Shown here: positions 34,362-46,723 of the stretch, piece by piece
Layout: every line of letters begins with the position of its first letter
Numbering within the stretch: position 1 is the first letter of the stretch
NCBI RefSeq assembly: GCF_030272615.1
Contig: NC_081406.1
Coordinates: 172,618,861 to 172,682,860 of the forward strand
Length of the DNA: 64,000 bases
Reading direction: 5' to 3'
Source: Cryptomeria japonica
Taxonomy: Eukaryota; Streptophyta; Pinopsida; Cupressales; Cupressaceae
Translations under genes and position numbers: made by a program
Notes under the pieces: generated by a model
What the model was told of the DNA's origin: nothing
Database searches by the model: none
Seen by the model: the letters and a program-made list of their open reading frames with translations, nothing else

Positions 34362-35564
34362 CTAGGTTTTGTTCATATCTGCTTGAATAGTGTCAATATC
34401 AATATTTCCTTCCAGAGTGACCGGTATGTCATCCGATATGTTCTTTCTTGTTCTGCAGAATCTGGCAATGTGACCCGGTTTGTTGCAATGATAGCAGACC
34501 ATTCTAGGTGCTCTCCAAGGTCCATTATTCATGTTACCGTTCTTCCTCCTGCATGTTGCAGCAGTGTGACCATGACTATGACAAGCCATACAGTTTGCTC
34601 TCCATCCGGTTGCTGCTTGATAGCCACCGCTTCTTGACTAATGATTGAAGGCATTAAACCGATTGTGATTCCGGTTCACAAAAGGTTCAGGACCAACTCC
34701 TTGACTCCTCTAAGGATATCTTCTAGTGTTGTTCATAACAAACCTGCATTCAGATGCTCTATGCCCAAACTTGTTGCATGCATGACAGTTACCATTGAAT
34801 CTATAGGATCTAGGCTTATCATTTAGAAAATAATGAAAATTATTGTAAGTCTTACTCCTACACACATTGGCAGTATGTCCTTCTTTAAGACAGTTAAAGC
34901 AAACAGGTTTAAACTTTTGCTTACCTTTATCCTTTGATGTCGGTTGTTTCTTTGATGCTCCAGTATTTGTACCAGAGGTCTCACCTTCCTCATGACCAGA
35001 ATAACCAAGTCCATCAGTATTCTTGATAGGTTTGGCAGATTCAATCTTTTGCTCTAGCTTAACAGAACTCTTGTTGAACTTAGCAAGTATTTCCTTTGAC
35101 TCAGAGAGTTCTTTGGAAATAGTAGCATTTGTTGCCATCAGATTTGCATTCTCAGAGATGGCAATGTTCAGTTCTCTTTGCATGTCTTCCTTTTCCACTT
35201 TGCTCGCATGGAGTTGAGCAGTTAGGGCACTGATCTCTTGCTTCAACTTGGAGATTTCATGATCTTTGTCTTTTGTCAAATCTTCAGCTTTCCTCTGGTT
35301 CTCAAGTTCTTGGCACATTCGGATAGTCAGTCCTTCCAACTCCTTTCTCGGATTGGAATTGGATTCATTCAGCTTTTCTACTTCTTGGATTAGGGCTTCC
35401 ATGTCCGCTTCATCAGAATAACTATTTTCAGATAGCTCCATCAGCTTTTCAGCATGTTCTCTCCTTTTTGCTTGAGAGGCCTTGTATTTGACCATAAGAT
35501 CATCATAGGCTTACTCGGACTGAATGAGCCGATGAGTAAGTTCCCTCAATGTGTATTCCCCCAT
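34362..35564 (-). pseudogene. NA1 Gag with coiled coil and four CCHC zinc knuckles
   Basis: One frame of 400 codons from MGEYTLREL (35,564) to DMNKT (stop at 34,362). The N-terminal half is a long Glu/Lys-rich coiled coil (35,495-35,040). Four CX2CX4HX4C knuckles follow: CFNCLKEGHTANVC (34,901-34,860), CHACNKFGHRASEC (34,787-34,746), CMACHSHGHTAATC (34,592-34,551) and CYHCNKPGHIARFC (34,496-34,455). All key Cys and His are present. Stops (near 35,516, 34,710 and 34,640) interrupt it. Gag forms the particle and the knuckles bind RNA. Four knuckles are more than the one usual in Ty1/copia Gags, and I do not recognise the standard copia Gag core. Confidence 0.85.
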
Positions 35565-35600
35565 ATCTCTTTCCAAGTGGTTAAACTTATAGAAAGGTAG

Positions 35601-35612
35601 GCTCTGATACCA
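35601..35612 (-). promoter_or_regulatory. NA1 primer-binding site (initiator tRNA-Met type)
   Basis: Minus strand TGGTATCAGAGC, two bases downstream of the 5' LTR end, complementary to the 3' end of plant initiator tRNA-Met. Confidence 0.9.
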
Positions 35613-35614
35613 AT

Positions 35615-36735
35615 TGATGAATACTAAGAGGTGGGGTGAATTAGTATGCAAAAAATAAATATACTTAAACACTTTGCTAGACTAACAGTAAACTGATAAA
35701 ATAGTTTAGCAGATAGATCAGTTAGCACACATACAAACCAAATAGCAAATAATGCATTCACCCACAGAAGCACAAACACCATAACACAAGAGATTTTGAC
35801 GTGGAAACCCAAATGGGAAAAAACCACGATGAGATGGAACTCACAAGTAACTATCTGCAGAATAGGAACCAGACCGGTTAAGGTCATACAATGTTCTTTA
35901 CTAGAACAGATCTTGTTAGGAATCTCAATCTCTATTAGAAGATAAGTCTTATTAAAGACTACCTTGCTAGAGGATTTTAGATCCACAGATGTGAACCACC
36001 TTGTTAGAGGATTTACAAAAGGCTTTTGGGCCTACCCGGTTAAGGGCTTCAAACTTGTCGAAGATGTGAGTAATCAACAAATGAGTGATCTAGCTAATAG
36101 CACAGATTGCTTCGTTAGATCCTTGATAGCACATTCCTAATGCATTCAAGAATTATTTCAATCTTCAACACATTCACACTTTCTCTAGCTCATCAACCAC
36201 CTTAAACCCTAGCAACAACCTAAAACCCTAGACATGATGTCCTTTTAAAGGAATTTGATTTCCTGTCGGTCCAATAGGATTACAATACAATTTCCTAGGT
36301 TCAATGCATCTAAACATATCTAGTAATACGACACAAAAAACACCGTTGAAGTGTTGGCACCATCAAACAATCGGTGGATGGTAACTCATCACAAAATGTC
36401 GGTTGGTAACTCATCACAGAGTATTACCAGTTCATACAAAATACCAGTTTAAGCAAAATACCGATTGCCGGTTTGACAAAATGAAGACTAGGAAATATGT
36501 GTTATGCCGCTTTGATCCTTCGTACTACTTGAGATCCTCGAACCACTTGGGGTCAACATACCGCTTCATATCAGTAAACACTTTCTACAAAACACCAATA
36601 GTCTAAGGACTATAATGCATCATATCGGTTGAGAACAATTGTCGGTTGAGCATAACTCATACATATAAAAGTGATCTCAATGCAAGTGTGTGTCCATCAA
36701 TGACAATCACAACATAATCATCAAAAATGCCAACA
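35615..36735 (-). repeat. NA1 LTR (5' in element orientation)
   Basis: Plus-strand start TGATGAATACTAAGAGG, end AAATGCCAACA; pairs with 29,209-30,330. It should carry the promoter; no strong TATA box stood out. Confidence 0.9.
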
Positions 36736-39700
36736 GAATTTTGGAAGGAAAGTGGCACATTTTTTTTATGGGGGAAAAATTTCCATGATCTTGATTCTTT
36801 TTCATGCTTTTTGGGGGTTTTCTAGAGATTAGAGAGAGGAAATGGGAATTTGGATTTTGGGGGAGGAATTTTAAAAATGGGGTTTTTGAATGCGGTTTGT
36901 GCATACCGAGGTGCTTTCAGATTTTAGATGAATTCGGTGTGAAGCTCGTGCTTTCAATTGGATTTTTTTTGTACTTCCTCAATCTGCAATTTCTCGGTAG
37001 CGATTTTGAGGTAGGGTTTCATTTGCCATTATTTTCTTTTTGAAAATAAATTTATCTCCGTGAAAATATGTTTGTAATCAGATTATCGAATGATCCCATC
37101 TTGTGAAGTCGCATACATGGATTCATTCAATAATCTGATTGAATTTATGAGAATTTTCCATTCAATTATGTCTGAATATTGTAAAATTTGTTAATGGATA
37201 TTTGAAATATTATATTAATCATGTCATTTGAATGATCTATACATCAGGGTTTGTTGGTTTTTATGCCCTTTTGCTATGCATTTCGAATAAATTTCTTGAT
37301 CCTCTATATTTTATTTATTTTACCTGTGCATATGGGGGTTTGGGCCGATTTAAATCTCTAAGATTTAAAATAAGATACATATTCATTATTTTATCTGCAA
37401 TTGTGATATATTAATTCCTTTTTATGTTTCCGCTATTGAAATTGATTTGTTTTCCATTTATTTGACTCTACAAATAATACTATCTGTTATTTTAATTAAA
37501 TATTAAATTGTTTAAAAAAATAATAATTATTCTATTATTATTTGTTTCAAACGTTGTGTATTCGTTTTAGGGATTGTTTTTTTTTTAATGATATATGGGG
37601 GGCACTGCCATTTCCCACGAGTGTGGGGAGGCATAACCTCCACCCACACCGTGAGGAGGCAAGCCTCCACCCATGAGTGTGGGGAGGCGTAGCCTCTACC
37701 CACACCGTGGATCTTATCTCACGGTGGGTTAAAAAAACTTAAAACTTAAAAAACATGCATTCTCTTTCCTTCAACCTTTCGTTTCTCCTTAGTATTAATT
37801 TGTTATCTGCAAATACCTTTATTTTAAGTTTATAATGTGTCCTTATGAATGTTTATGTTTAGATTTAAAACACTCACTTTTTTCTTTTTTTTTTCATAAA
37901 GTACTACTATAATATTGTTTTATTCCATATTCTTCAAAGGGACCCCATACCATAATGTTAATACATGGTTAGTTAATATAAATATTTCATAATTTACCTT
38001 TATGGATATGTTTTGGAATTTAGCATACTTAGTATAATATAGTTAATTTTCAATTTATGAAGATGTTTTATGTGGAATTAATTTTAGTATTAGTCTATTA
38101 TTTTGGAATATATATAAAGGTATATTTAATATTAATAATTTTGAAATTATTTTGATTAAGATAATTAAATATATAATAAATAATTTAGTTCAAAATTTAT
38201 TAACATTTTTATCTTTTTAGGAAGGAATTTTTTGTTTTAATATGTTTATTTAATGATATGAAGTGTATTATTATTATGGTTATACAAGTTGTTTAACATA
38301 ATTTAGATGGCCATGGTGTATTAAATCGATCACATTTATGTAATTTCATTTTGAATCTTTTATAAGTTATAAGTGATTTTATTTTAATTGTTCCATATCA
38401 TTGTTATTAAAACAAGTTCTTGTATCCTTGTTCTTAAATGTTATAGCAACCTATACGTACGGGTGTCGGGGTTTTGTGTCATTTATGTTGTTTTGGTTGA
38501 ATGTCTTTTAGGAAGTCCAGAGGTTGGTCTTTGGGCTCGGTTTCTTTGTCAGTATTATTATGTTTAGTTTAATGTTTGGGCTTTGGTTATGGAATTTTGT
38601 GATGGCTTATCAATCACTTGATATTATATGATTACTCTCCTTTTGGGATTGAGCTATGTTGAGCTCTTTGATGGAAGCTTATGTATTTGATGTTTATGTG
38701 ATTGAGATACAATGTGAGTCTAGACTTGGTTGTAACTCAGTATTTGGTCTATGGTACTTCTGATTCTCTTTATGAGTTTTTATGAGATAATTTTATGATG
38801 ATTTGTTTGGTAATGGATGATTTTGAGTATATTTGTATCATAAGGAGGAGTGGCTTCCAAGTGGGGGTCGAGGCCCAAAGTGGCTACCAGGATAACCCAT
38901 TGGAATTTTCCTTAATAAGCGATAACCTAATTAATCTATTAGGGGGATGGATAGTTAATCACATTAAACAAGATAATTGGATGCCTAGCTCATGTCTTGA
39001 GTGCTCGTTTAGACTCCATATGAGGTGTGGAAGGCCTGGAATGGAAAACCCAACTACCTTATCCTCATGAAAGGTTTGTTGGGTTTGCATGAGTCTTGTA
39101 TGGGGGTTGGGGGTCGAGAGAGGTTGCCTGGATAGCCCAGGATGGGGGTCAGGGCCTATGGAGACCTGCCAGGATAACCCATATCAAGCTATGCGATGAA
39201 ACTCTCCCCTTGTGAGCACAGGTGTTCTGCCTCTTAGTTTGCAGCCTGTGGAGTACTCCTATTCAGAGTTTAGTCTATGTGTATCTTGCTTGTAGTTACT
39301 TGGCAGAAGTGTGTTTAGCCCTTGTGTTGTGTTCCTTGTTCATATGCTTGAGGACCTTATGTCTATCTCCTAGCATGGTGGGGTGGTCCACATGGTCGAG
39401 TGGTAGTGTTTTTTCTTCCATCAGGGATTTTGTATCGATCTTGTGTGGATTGGCTTCGTACTTGTTCTAGTTTGCTCTCTTGGATTTGGTCAGATCAGTG
39501 TTTCAGATTGTGACTTTATGTTTCTATCAATTGTACTTATGTGTATCAAAGGTAACCTATGTATATGCATGCCTTCATAGAAATGAAGTAATCATGATTT
39601 AAGTATGATGTACTTATGATGTAACCTTGATGTAAATGAAATGAGTTTTAGATGATAGGTTTTCTATGTCAATTAATGGAAACAATGATCTTGCAATTAA

Positions 39701-39875
39701 ATATGTTCATGTTCATCTCATCATGTTCTGTCAATGAAGATAGCCTTAGAAATACTTATCTTATGCTATATAATTGTATGAATCACTATGTTGCTTAACT
39801 ACATGTATGTATTAAACATTATCTTTTATTTAGATTAATTCCTTAAATAATATATGGTTAGATTAAGTAACCATG
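36736..39875 (+). repeat. Long LTR, segment 2 of 3
   Basis: Resumes the LTR interrupted at 20,384. It begins GAATTTTGGAAGG, contains a GC-rich dyad repeat at 37,621-37,706, and from 38,850 on it matches the solo LTR at 13,940 (CCCAAAGTGG, GATAACCTAAT, TGGAAAACC) and the minus-strand copy at 18,585-17,900. It ends at the NA2 insertion. The 82-codon frame at 39,222-39,470 is LTR sequence also readable in the 18.3-18.5 kb copy and is not a gene. Confidence 0.7.
37621..37706. repeat. GC-rich dyad repeat in the long LTR
   Basis: Units GTGTGGGGAGGCATAACCTC..CCCACACC (37,621-37,650), a shorter GTGAGGAGGC..CCTCCACCC unit (37,651-37,676) and GTGTGGGGAGGCG..CCCACACC (37,677-37,706). Each can fold into a hairpin. 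It occupies the position of the unrelated-looking 28-bp GC minisatellite in the solo LTR. Confidence 0.8.
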
Positions 39876-41077
39876 TGTTAGGCCCAATATGGAAAGCTAA
39901 TGTACTGAGAGGGGAGGGGTGAATTAGTACTTAAAATCCTTTTAACAACAATATCTTTACTGTTATGCATAAACCAAAAATTGCTGCAACATAACATAAA
40001 GCTAAAACTAATAAATAAAAATCATACATGATTCACTCCATAACACATATATTTTGGTTACGCAGAAACTCTTGATTAGAGAGAAAAATTACGGTGGGGA
40101 TGGCACCCACAACTTCACTACTGCAATAATAAAGAGTGCTCGGTTAGAGCTACATGTTTAGCTATTTCTGATAGCTTACCCTATTAGGAGTATCAGGATC
40201 TATTAGATCTACCTTGCTTAGGGATTTCACAACACTTAAACTAAAATGTTGTACCTGGTTAGAGGCTTTATAATTTATAGACTTGGTTAGAGTCTTTTAC
40301 CCTGTTAAAGGTTTCTCTTACAACTTCAAAATATTTTAATAAATTCTTTACAAATATCTGCAACTTTACATCTAGAATGTTATAGCAGATTCTATTTGCT
40401 CAAAATAAGATTACCTTGCTTATAGCATACCTCGGTAACCCATAAAGTAACTCGGTAAACTCTTCTGTTTACTCTGTTCTTTGACTGTTCTCTGAAATCC
40501 TTCTCAGTGACCTCTATGTCTCTATAACAGTCATAACACTTAATGCTTTCTCATGTATCACACATGTCTTGCTTCATACACCTTTGTATATCTCTGTCTG
40601 TCACTACATGTATGTATCTGATCTCAATCGATGTTGTATAAATAGATCTCTTATGTCGGTGATCTGACTCATTGCTTCGATCTTACAAACATGATTTATC
40701 GAATGAATAACTATACAAAATATTTCATTGGATAAATGACCTTGAAATCATACACAATCTTTAAGTGCAATTTCCAATGTGATAACGGTTCTATGTTCCT
40801 CGATCTTGTAACACGTTTTCATATGTGTGTCCAGGTTCAATGAATCTGGTAACACATTTCACTCGGTGTATATCAACTCGCTGTATTATCTTTGTTGCTC
40901 GGTAGACATGGAATGATACTCGGTAGACAACTCGGTGCATACTAGGCTCTATGAATACTTTCTTCTTTAACCGACTGTTTTGTTCATACCGACTGAATAT
41001 TTCGGTAGAGATAACCGACTAGAGTATATAGAATGACTTTGGATGTAAAACTAATGACAACTTGATAAGTAGTAACA
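39876..41077 (-). repeat. NA2 LTR (3' in element orientation)
   Basis: Plus-strand start TGTTAGGCCCAATATGG, end AAGTAGTAACA. Contains ACTGAGAGGGGAGGGGTGAA, similar to ACTAAGAGGTGGGGTGAA in NA1 LTRs, so the two families are distantly related in their LTRs also. Confidence 0.9.
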
Positions 41078-41092
41078 ATCTCCCCTTTTGAC
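41078..41092 (-). promoter_or_regulatory. NA2 polypurine tract
   Basis: Minus strand GTCAAAAGGGGAGAT before the LTR start TGTTACTACTT. Confidence 0.85.
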
Positions 41093-41434
41093 ATTAGTTG
41101 AGATGTTTCACAAAACTACTTTCAAAGTCATAACTCAAAAATCTATATACTTACAAAATTTGACTAAACAAATAGTATATACATTAGTCAATGAAATAGT
41201 ATATTCAGATATACTCCCCTTATCAATATACTGTACAAAATTTTGATTTTGCACATGTGCTCGGTGATCAATGTTCTATGATAACTGCTCGATTCACTGC
41301 TCTGTCAAAATTGACTCTATTTTGAATACTCTGTTTTGCTCAGTATATACTCCCTTTGCATACTACACTCCTTTTGTTTGATACTTTGATGTTTTGATAC
41401 TATATCACTCCCTATTTTTGACAAACATCAAAAT

Positions 41435-44400
41435 TTAGTTACCATTCGGTGGTGGCAACTGGTCAAAAATAGATTTGTACTTTGTTCGGGCATCGGTGAG
41501 AGAGGTAGAGAGGGCATCCTTAACACTATCCATGAGTGAATTTTGAGTTGTAATGTCAGCTAATAGTGAAATGAGTCCATCTAATGTGCTTCCCTCTTGT
41601 TGAGTGGATAGGGATGTAGCCTTGTTAATCTACTCTTGGACGGAGGAAAGATGAGGAAGGAATAATGTTTGAAGTGTCATTATGTCCATCCTTATCTTGT
41701 GTTCTTCATTCCTTCGTTCCAGCTGTTGAGCCATGAGCTGTTGTAGCTTGGTATAAAAATTTTGAATGGAATTAGGCTCAATGGTCAACTTATTAGAGAG
41801 ATCGGTGATCTCTTTCTCAATCACTTCAGTTTTATTCTTGATATCTTTAATAAATAAAGAGAATGTACAGAGTTTATGAAATAAATAAAGAATGTGCTTG
41901 AGTTGAGGGGTCAACTTAGCAATAAATTTGACAAGTTTAACTTTGCCAATAGATATAGCCTTCTGTACCTCTTCAATCATCTTAGCAGTCAACTCCTTGC
42001 CCTTTAACTTGCTCAAATGTTTTGATGCATCTACTCTAGATGTCTCTATCTTGGTTAGGAGTTCATCCAGTTGAACATGGATGGTTGCATCTGTTGTCAC
42101 TGTAGCTTCAGGTAGCATGTCGGTTAAGAGTGCTTTCACCTTCTGAAGTACTTTCTTTTTCTTTTGAATAGCCATTTTCTTCTCTTGTTTGGCTTTGGCT
42201 TTGCATATTTCACCAAAATGAATGAGTGCTTGCCCCTTTAATTTGGATATATCAACATTGGGCAACACTATTGGTTTTGACAAATCTACTTTAAAACTAT
42301 GCTTTTTAATCTTCTTTTCTTTACCTTTCACCGATTGAACTAAGACAATGGCTTGTGAGGCTTGATGACCCTCGATTGGTCGCTCGGTAGAGGCAACACT
42401 TTGGTCGGTTTCTTTAGCCTCTGTAGTGTCCTTTGGTGTCTCGGTTGCAACATTTTCAGTGCTAGAAGGTGCTTGTGAGGTCTGTTCTTGAGAAGTACCT
42501 TCTCCTACTATAGACTTGTGTCCTTCGGTGCCTTGTTCCGTATCCTGAGGGGCCTTGGTTGAGATAGGTTGATTAACTGGAGGATAGGGTTGAACTTGTT
42601 CTAAAACTGACTCACTAGATACAAGTTGGGCATAAGCATTTCCTTCTATCATTTCCTGTTCAGGTGCCTCTATATCCATGATACCTTCATCTACTTGTAT
42701 GGTGTCAACAGGGTCTTGCTCGGTGACATCAGGATCTTGCTGGGTGACATCAACAATTTCAACTATAGCTTGCTCACCAGCATCCTTGATTCTAAATATT
42801 TCCTACCATTTTCCTTGGTCTCTTTCTCTACTTCCAGATAAAGTCCTTTCATCAATTTTAAAGCTTTTTGCTTGACTAGGAAGTTTTTGTGGTAGTTTGT
42901 CTGATTTTCTTTGATTTCATCTACCGACATGTCTGGAAAGAGATGTACCAGACTTCTTTCTCTAATCTATTTTTCCAAGTCCATTGCATATTTCCACCTA
43001 TTATCAATGTGCACATATAATTCTTTTGGAAGAGAATTGGATACTTCCAATGGGACCAATTGGAATTTCAGAAGTGTGCAGATGACAGCTTCTTCTATTT
43101 GTCTCTTTTTGGCATCATTTCTGGATTCATACTTAACATATCTGAATGATCCAAATCCACCATATTGCTTCAGATTAGCACAAAAATTTTCAACACTATG
43201 TACATTTACCTTCTTACTCTTGATAATCTGAAATTTGCTTGCATCTTCAGATTCGGTGTCACTAGACTCTTTTGCTAAAATGAGTCTCCGAGTAGATTTC
43301 TTGTAAGTTTTTGTTACCTTGGGTGCGGCAACACTCTTTGTTTTCTTACTCAGTGATGTTGCAGATGCTCGTGTGTTAGGTCGCTTTGCTGGAGGATTCG
43401 ATAAGGCCTTTGATGTATCCTGTTTCTTTCTTTTCAACACTTTTCCCTTAGGCAATTCGGTGCTCAGTATTATAGCTGCCTCTTGGGCTTCTGATTCCTC
43501 TTCGGTAATGGCTATAGTGCCTTTGATATGTGTGGAGGAAGAATCTTCTCCAAATTTCTCCGTTAATGTCTTTATCATCTTTGTTGCCTTCCTTGTAGCT
43601 TTGGGTACTACAATGCTCATTTTTACTTTTTCCTTCACTTCTTCATATGTTCCATACCTTAGCTCGGTACCATGCCTTGGTAATGTAAGAAATGCATAAA
43701 TTTTTTGTGTGATGTCAAAATCAATCTCGTAACCCATAGGTGGCAAAGATTGAGTTCTTGGTTCCACAACATTCACATAACAGTAATCAATGTCCACTTC
43801 AAAACATATGTCATCTTTGTATTTCTCCAGTAGCTTGGGTGGAATCTGGTACTTGTTATGCATCCTTTCCTGAAACTTTCTGAAATAATCATCCATAATA
43901 TTCTTAAAATTATCACCTAGCTTCCTGATGAAGTCATTGATCTTATGGGTGATTGGTCGGTGTAGCTCCCAAACAACTTTACCGACTGATGGAAAGAATT
44001 TTTCAAAATAGAAAAACATGCATATTAACAGTGATCCAAACTTTAGTGTATTGGCCGAATTGTTCTTCTTTGCCTTCCTTATGGTGTTCAGATTCTCAAA
44101 TAGGTTTTTCAGCAACACCTCACATAAATCAATTTTCATGTCTTTCTTCACAATTTTATATGCTAAGTCTACTATTGCACAGTGTACACTGTTTTCCCTT
44201 GCTGATTGGAAGAAATAGTAACCTATTACTCTAATGGCAAACTTTAGTTCTGCATTAGTGACATTGTTCAATTTCAGTCCTCTGCAATCTGATTCTACTC
44301 CGGTTAAACTGATCAATTCCTTCTGTGATATCATTTTCTGAGCTTGGGCATGATCATAAATAGGGTAACAGGTGATCAAATGAATGATCTCCTTGGTGAT

Positions 44401-44777
44401 CTTAAACGGTTGCTCTTCTAGCCACATGAAGTCATCATGAACTCTGCTCAAAACAAACTTGACCCACTAGGGTTTGAATACATGGGGATAGGTTAGGGCT
44501 TCAGTCAATCCCTTGATATTAATGTGCTCATACTTGCTATCCATTTTACCATCGGTGCACAATTCATCATATGTGTCTTGATTTCAACGTGACCTAGTTC
44601 TTCAACTCATCATTTGGTGAAGAATCTCACATCCTCGACTAATAAAACTCTATCCAGGATGAGTGAAAATGTGGTTTTGTCATCTGGTTCAGATGCAATT
44701 TTGGGAGTTAAAGAGTATTTCAGTGAGGGCTTTTTGATGTTCTCAACAACAACAGGATTCTGGATCTTAGGTGCCAT
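41435..44777 (-). pseudogene. NA2 ORF2: homologue of the NA1 ORF2 protein
   Basis: About 1,114 codons from MAPKIQNPVVVEN (44,777) to FDQLPPPNGN (stop 41,437-41,435). The N-terminal region shares with NA1 ORF2: VLSRVHDDFMWLE, VIGYYFFQSARENSV, LKFGSLLICMFFYFEKFFPS, EKYKDDICFEVDIDYCYVNV and PPMGYEIDF, with the motifs in the same order. A Lys/Ser/Thr-rich linker (43,640-43,230) precedes a block DNRWKYAMDLEK..IRERSL like NKWCIAIEQEQEMREK in NA1. The C-terminal half (42,679-41,435) is helical and Lys/Gln-rich but lacks the extreme Glu/Lys repeat. Frameshifts at about 44,640 and 42,770 and stops (44,468, 42,967, 41,630) break it. Function unknown; no enzyme motif seen. Confidence 0.8.
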
Positions 44778-45329
44778 TGCAAATTTCAGATAGGAATCAA
44801 CAAAAGATCCTTAGGGTTTGAAGATTTTCAAACGGCAAATGCTTCACACTTAGCAGATAATAACAACTTGATATGATCAGTAAACCAGCTTAACAATGCA
44901 TTGAGATTGATGTAAATACCTTGAATTTTGCTTTGGAGGTGGTTTGATCGCTTTTGATTCGCTTGCTCTGCTCTCTTAAAAACTTGGTGAGTGAAAAATG
45001 ATCGCATAAATGCTTTAAGTACACAATATACCTTATCAGGCTCCATGCAGGTTAGGTTAAAAAGATTAAATGCACTTGGTTCCACTAAACTTTCTTTCCT
45101 TTTTGTGCTTTAACCGAGTAACCAGACTTCCTTCATTTACCGACTTGACAGGCTTCATGTATTCACCGACTTGACAATCTTCCTGTATAGTGCTCCAAAA
45201 GAATTTGATAGAATTTCAAACTTACTAATACATCTTTAACTATGCAGATTTTGACTTAAGTACATAATAAAGTAGGAACTGTTAAGATTTGACCTTTGAG
45301 AGAATGCAGTCCCTTCATACCTTTATCAA

Positions 45330-46661
45330 TTAATTTGGAATAGGCGCACCTAACTCGGTAGGTAAGGTGCTTTCTTCATTTGACACATTTTCCTTCTTTT
45401 TCCAAATCATCTGTAATTTTTCTTTTATTTCTTCAGTGTCTCCTCTAGGTTGATCTCTGCAATCTCTAGCCAAGTGTCCAACTTTGTGACAATGAAAACG
45501 TGCCATACCAGGATTTCTCCATGATCTTCGGTTGTTTATTCCAAACCTTATAAAGAAGTTGGCACTTATATGTCCATATCTTCCACAACATTCACACCAT
45601 ATCCTTGTATTGTAATCCCATGGAACTATAGAATATTGTCGGTATGGATCTGTGTGAGTTTGGTAACCTCCAGTATTTGCTTGGTGTGCAGACCACATAT
45701 AGTTCTTTTGCTTAAGCCAACACTTCTCAGTACTATGTCAATAATTATTGCAGTTTTTACAAAACCCTTTGAATTTTGCCTTCTAATAATTGTTAACAGA
45801 CTTTGTCCTACATTGGTTAAATGTGTGACCATATTTATTGCAATTGTAACAATAACCATTAGACTTAGTGACATTCAACTACTTACCTTTTCTAGTTTGG
45901 CACATGTTAGTAGTATGACCTTGATTTCCACAGTAGTTGCAAATAGGCTTCTTTCTTTTGATGTGTTTCTTGTTTCCAGCTTGCTTTGATGATTCTCCTC
46001 TCTCGGTAGAGTCTTTTCCTTTGTACCCAAGTCCTGCTTCTTTGTTGGGTCTTCTTGTATTTAGCTGCTCATCCAACATCTTTGATGCTTCATAGCTCTT
46101 CTTTAGTGTTTCCTTGGAATTCTTTTCTGTTTCAAGTTCATTGGTCAACCTTGATATTTCAAGTTTCAATGCTTGATTCTCATCATCTTTCAAATTTGCT
46201 TCACGATGTGCATAACGTAATTGATCTGACAGATTTTGTTGAATCCCAGTCAACATTATGATTTCACTGTTCTTTTCAGATACTAATGCTTCAAGCTGTT
46301 GTTTTTCTCTTTCTAGATCTCTTACTTTATCCTTAGCTGTCCTCAATGCATCAAGATTCTCAGTCATCTGTGTGCTGAAATGTTCATGTCCTCTTTTCAT
46401 TACTTTTAGCTCATCAGCTAGTGCTTTGTTCTTTTCTTTAAATACTCCAATCATTTCTTCAGTCTCTTCAGATATACAATTCTTCGATGATGTCTCAATT
46501 TGTTCCACTAATTCTTGAGAGTCCTGCAAATCATCAGATAATCTTCTTCTCACTTTCAATGATTTTTGCATTTGTCTTTGCATGTCTGCAATCACTTGAT
46601 TAGCATGATCCAACTCTTCTTGCAGATACACAATTTTTCGAGATTGTTTATAACCTTCCAT
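45330..46661 (-). pseudogene. NA2 Gag with coiled coil and five zinc-knuckle modules
   Basis: One frame of 443 codons starting MEGYKQSRKIVYLQEELDHA. Residues 1-215 or so form a long coiled coil. Knuckles: CNYCGNQGHTTNMC (45,941-45,900), CYNCNKYGHTFNQC (45,851-45,810), CKNCNNY-HSTEKC with TGA in place of Gly (45,761-45,720), CECCGRYGHISANF with the last Cys lost (45,596-45,555), and a fifth with the first Cys replaced by Arg, ending HCHKVGHLARDC (45,500-45,459). The first three are exactly 30 codons apart, which points to tandem duplication. Stops at 45,879, near 45,780 and in knuckle three. The layout equals NA1 Gag though the coiled coil has diverged beyond easy alignment. Confidence 0.85.
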
Positions 46662-46709
46662 TTATAAGATCTTTTTCTTTAGGTTGTTAAACCTTTTTCC
46701 AAGATTCAT

Positions 46710-46721
46710 GCTCTGATACCA
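46710..46721 (-). promoter_or_regulatory. NA2 primer-binding site (initiator tRNA-Met type)
   Basis: Minus strand TGGTATCAGAGC, two bases from the LTR. Confidence 0.9.
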
Positions 46722-46723
46722 AT

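Larger units (their letters stand above)
29209..36735 (-). mobile_element. NA1: non-autonomous LTR retrotransposon with Gag and a large ORF2
   Basis: LTRs of 1,122 bp (29,209-30,330) and 1,121 bp (35,615-36,735) flank, on the minus strand: primer-binding site 35,612-35,601, Gag 35,564-34,362, a 518-bp gap, ORF2 33,843-30,591 and polypurine tract 30,349-30,331. LTR tips are TGTTGACATTTT / TGTTGGCATTTT and ATTCATCA. The polypurine-LTR junction GGGGGAGATTGTTG and initiator-Met primer site are typical of plant Ty1/copia elements. There is no reverse transcriptase, integrase or protease motif. A second partial internal region (PBS plus Gag) continues past the left LTR, so no clean target duplication remains; GAATT at 36,736-36,740 may be its right half. 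Confidence 0.85.

Noticed and set aside
39222-39470. 82-codon frame (MFCLLVCSLWSTPI..) that is also found at 18,529-18,335
   Set aside because: Both lie in copies of the same non-coding LTR; the shared frame reflects nucleotide homology only, and the solo LTR does not keep it.
29195-46721. tRNA genes suggested by initiator tRNA-Met matches
   Set aside because: Only 12-nt primer-binding complements next to LTRs; no cloverleaf sequence.
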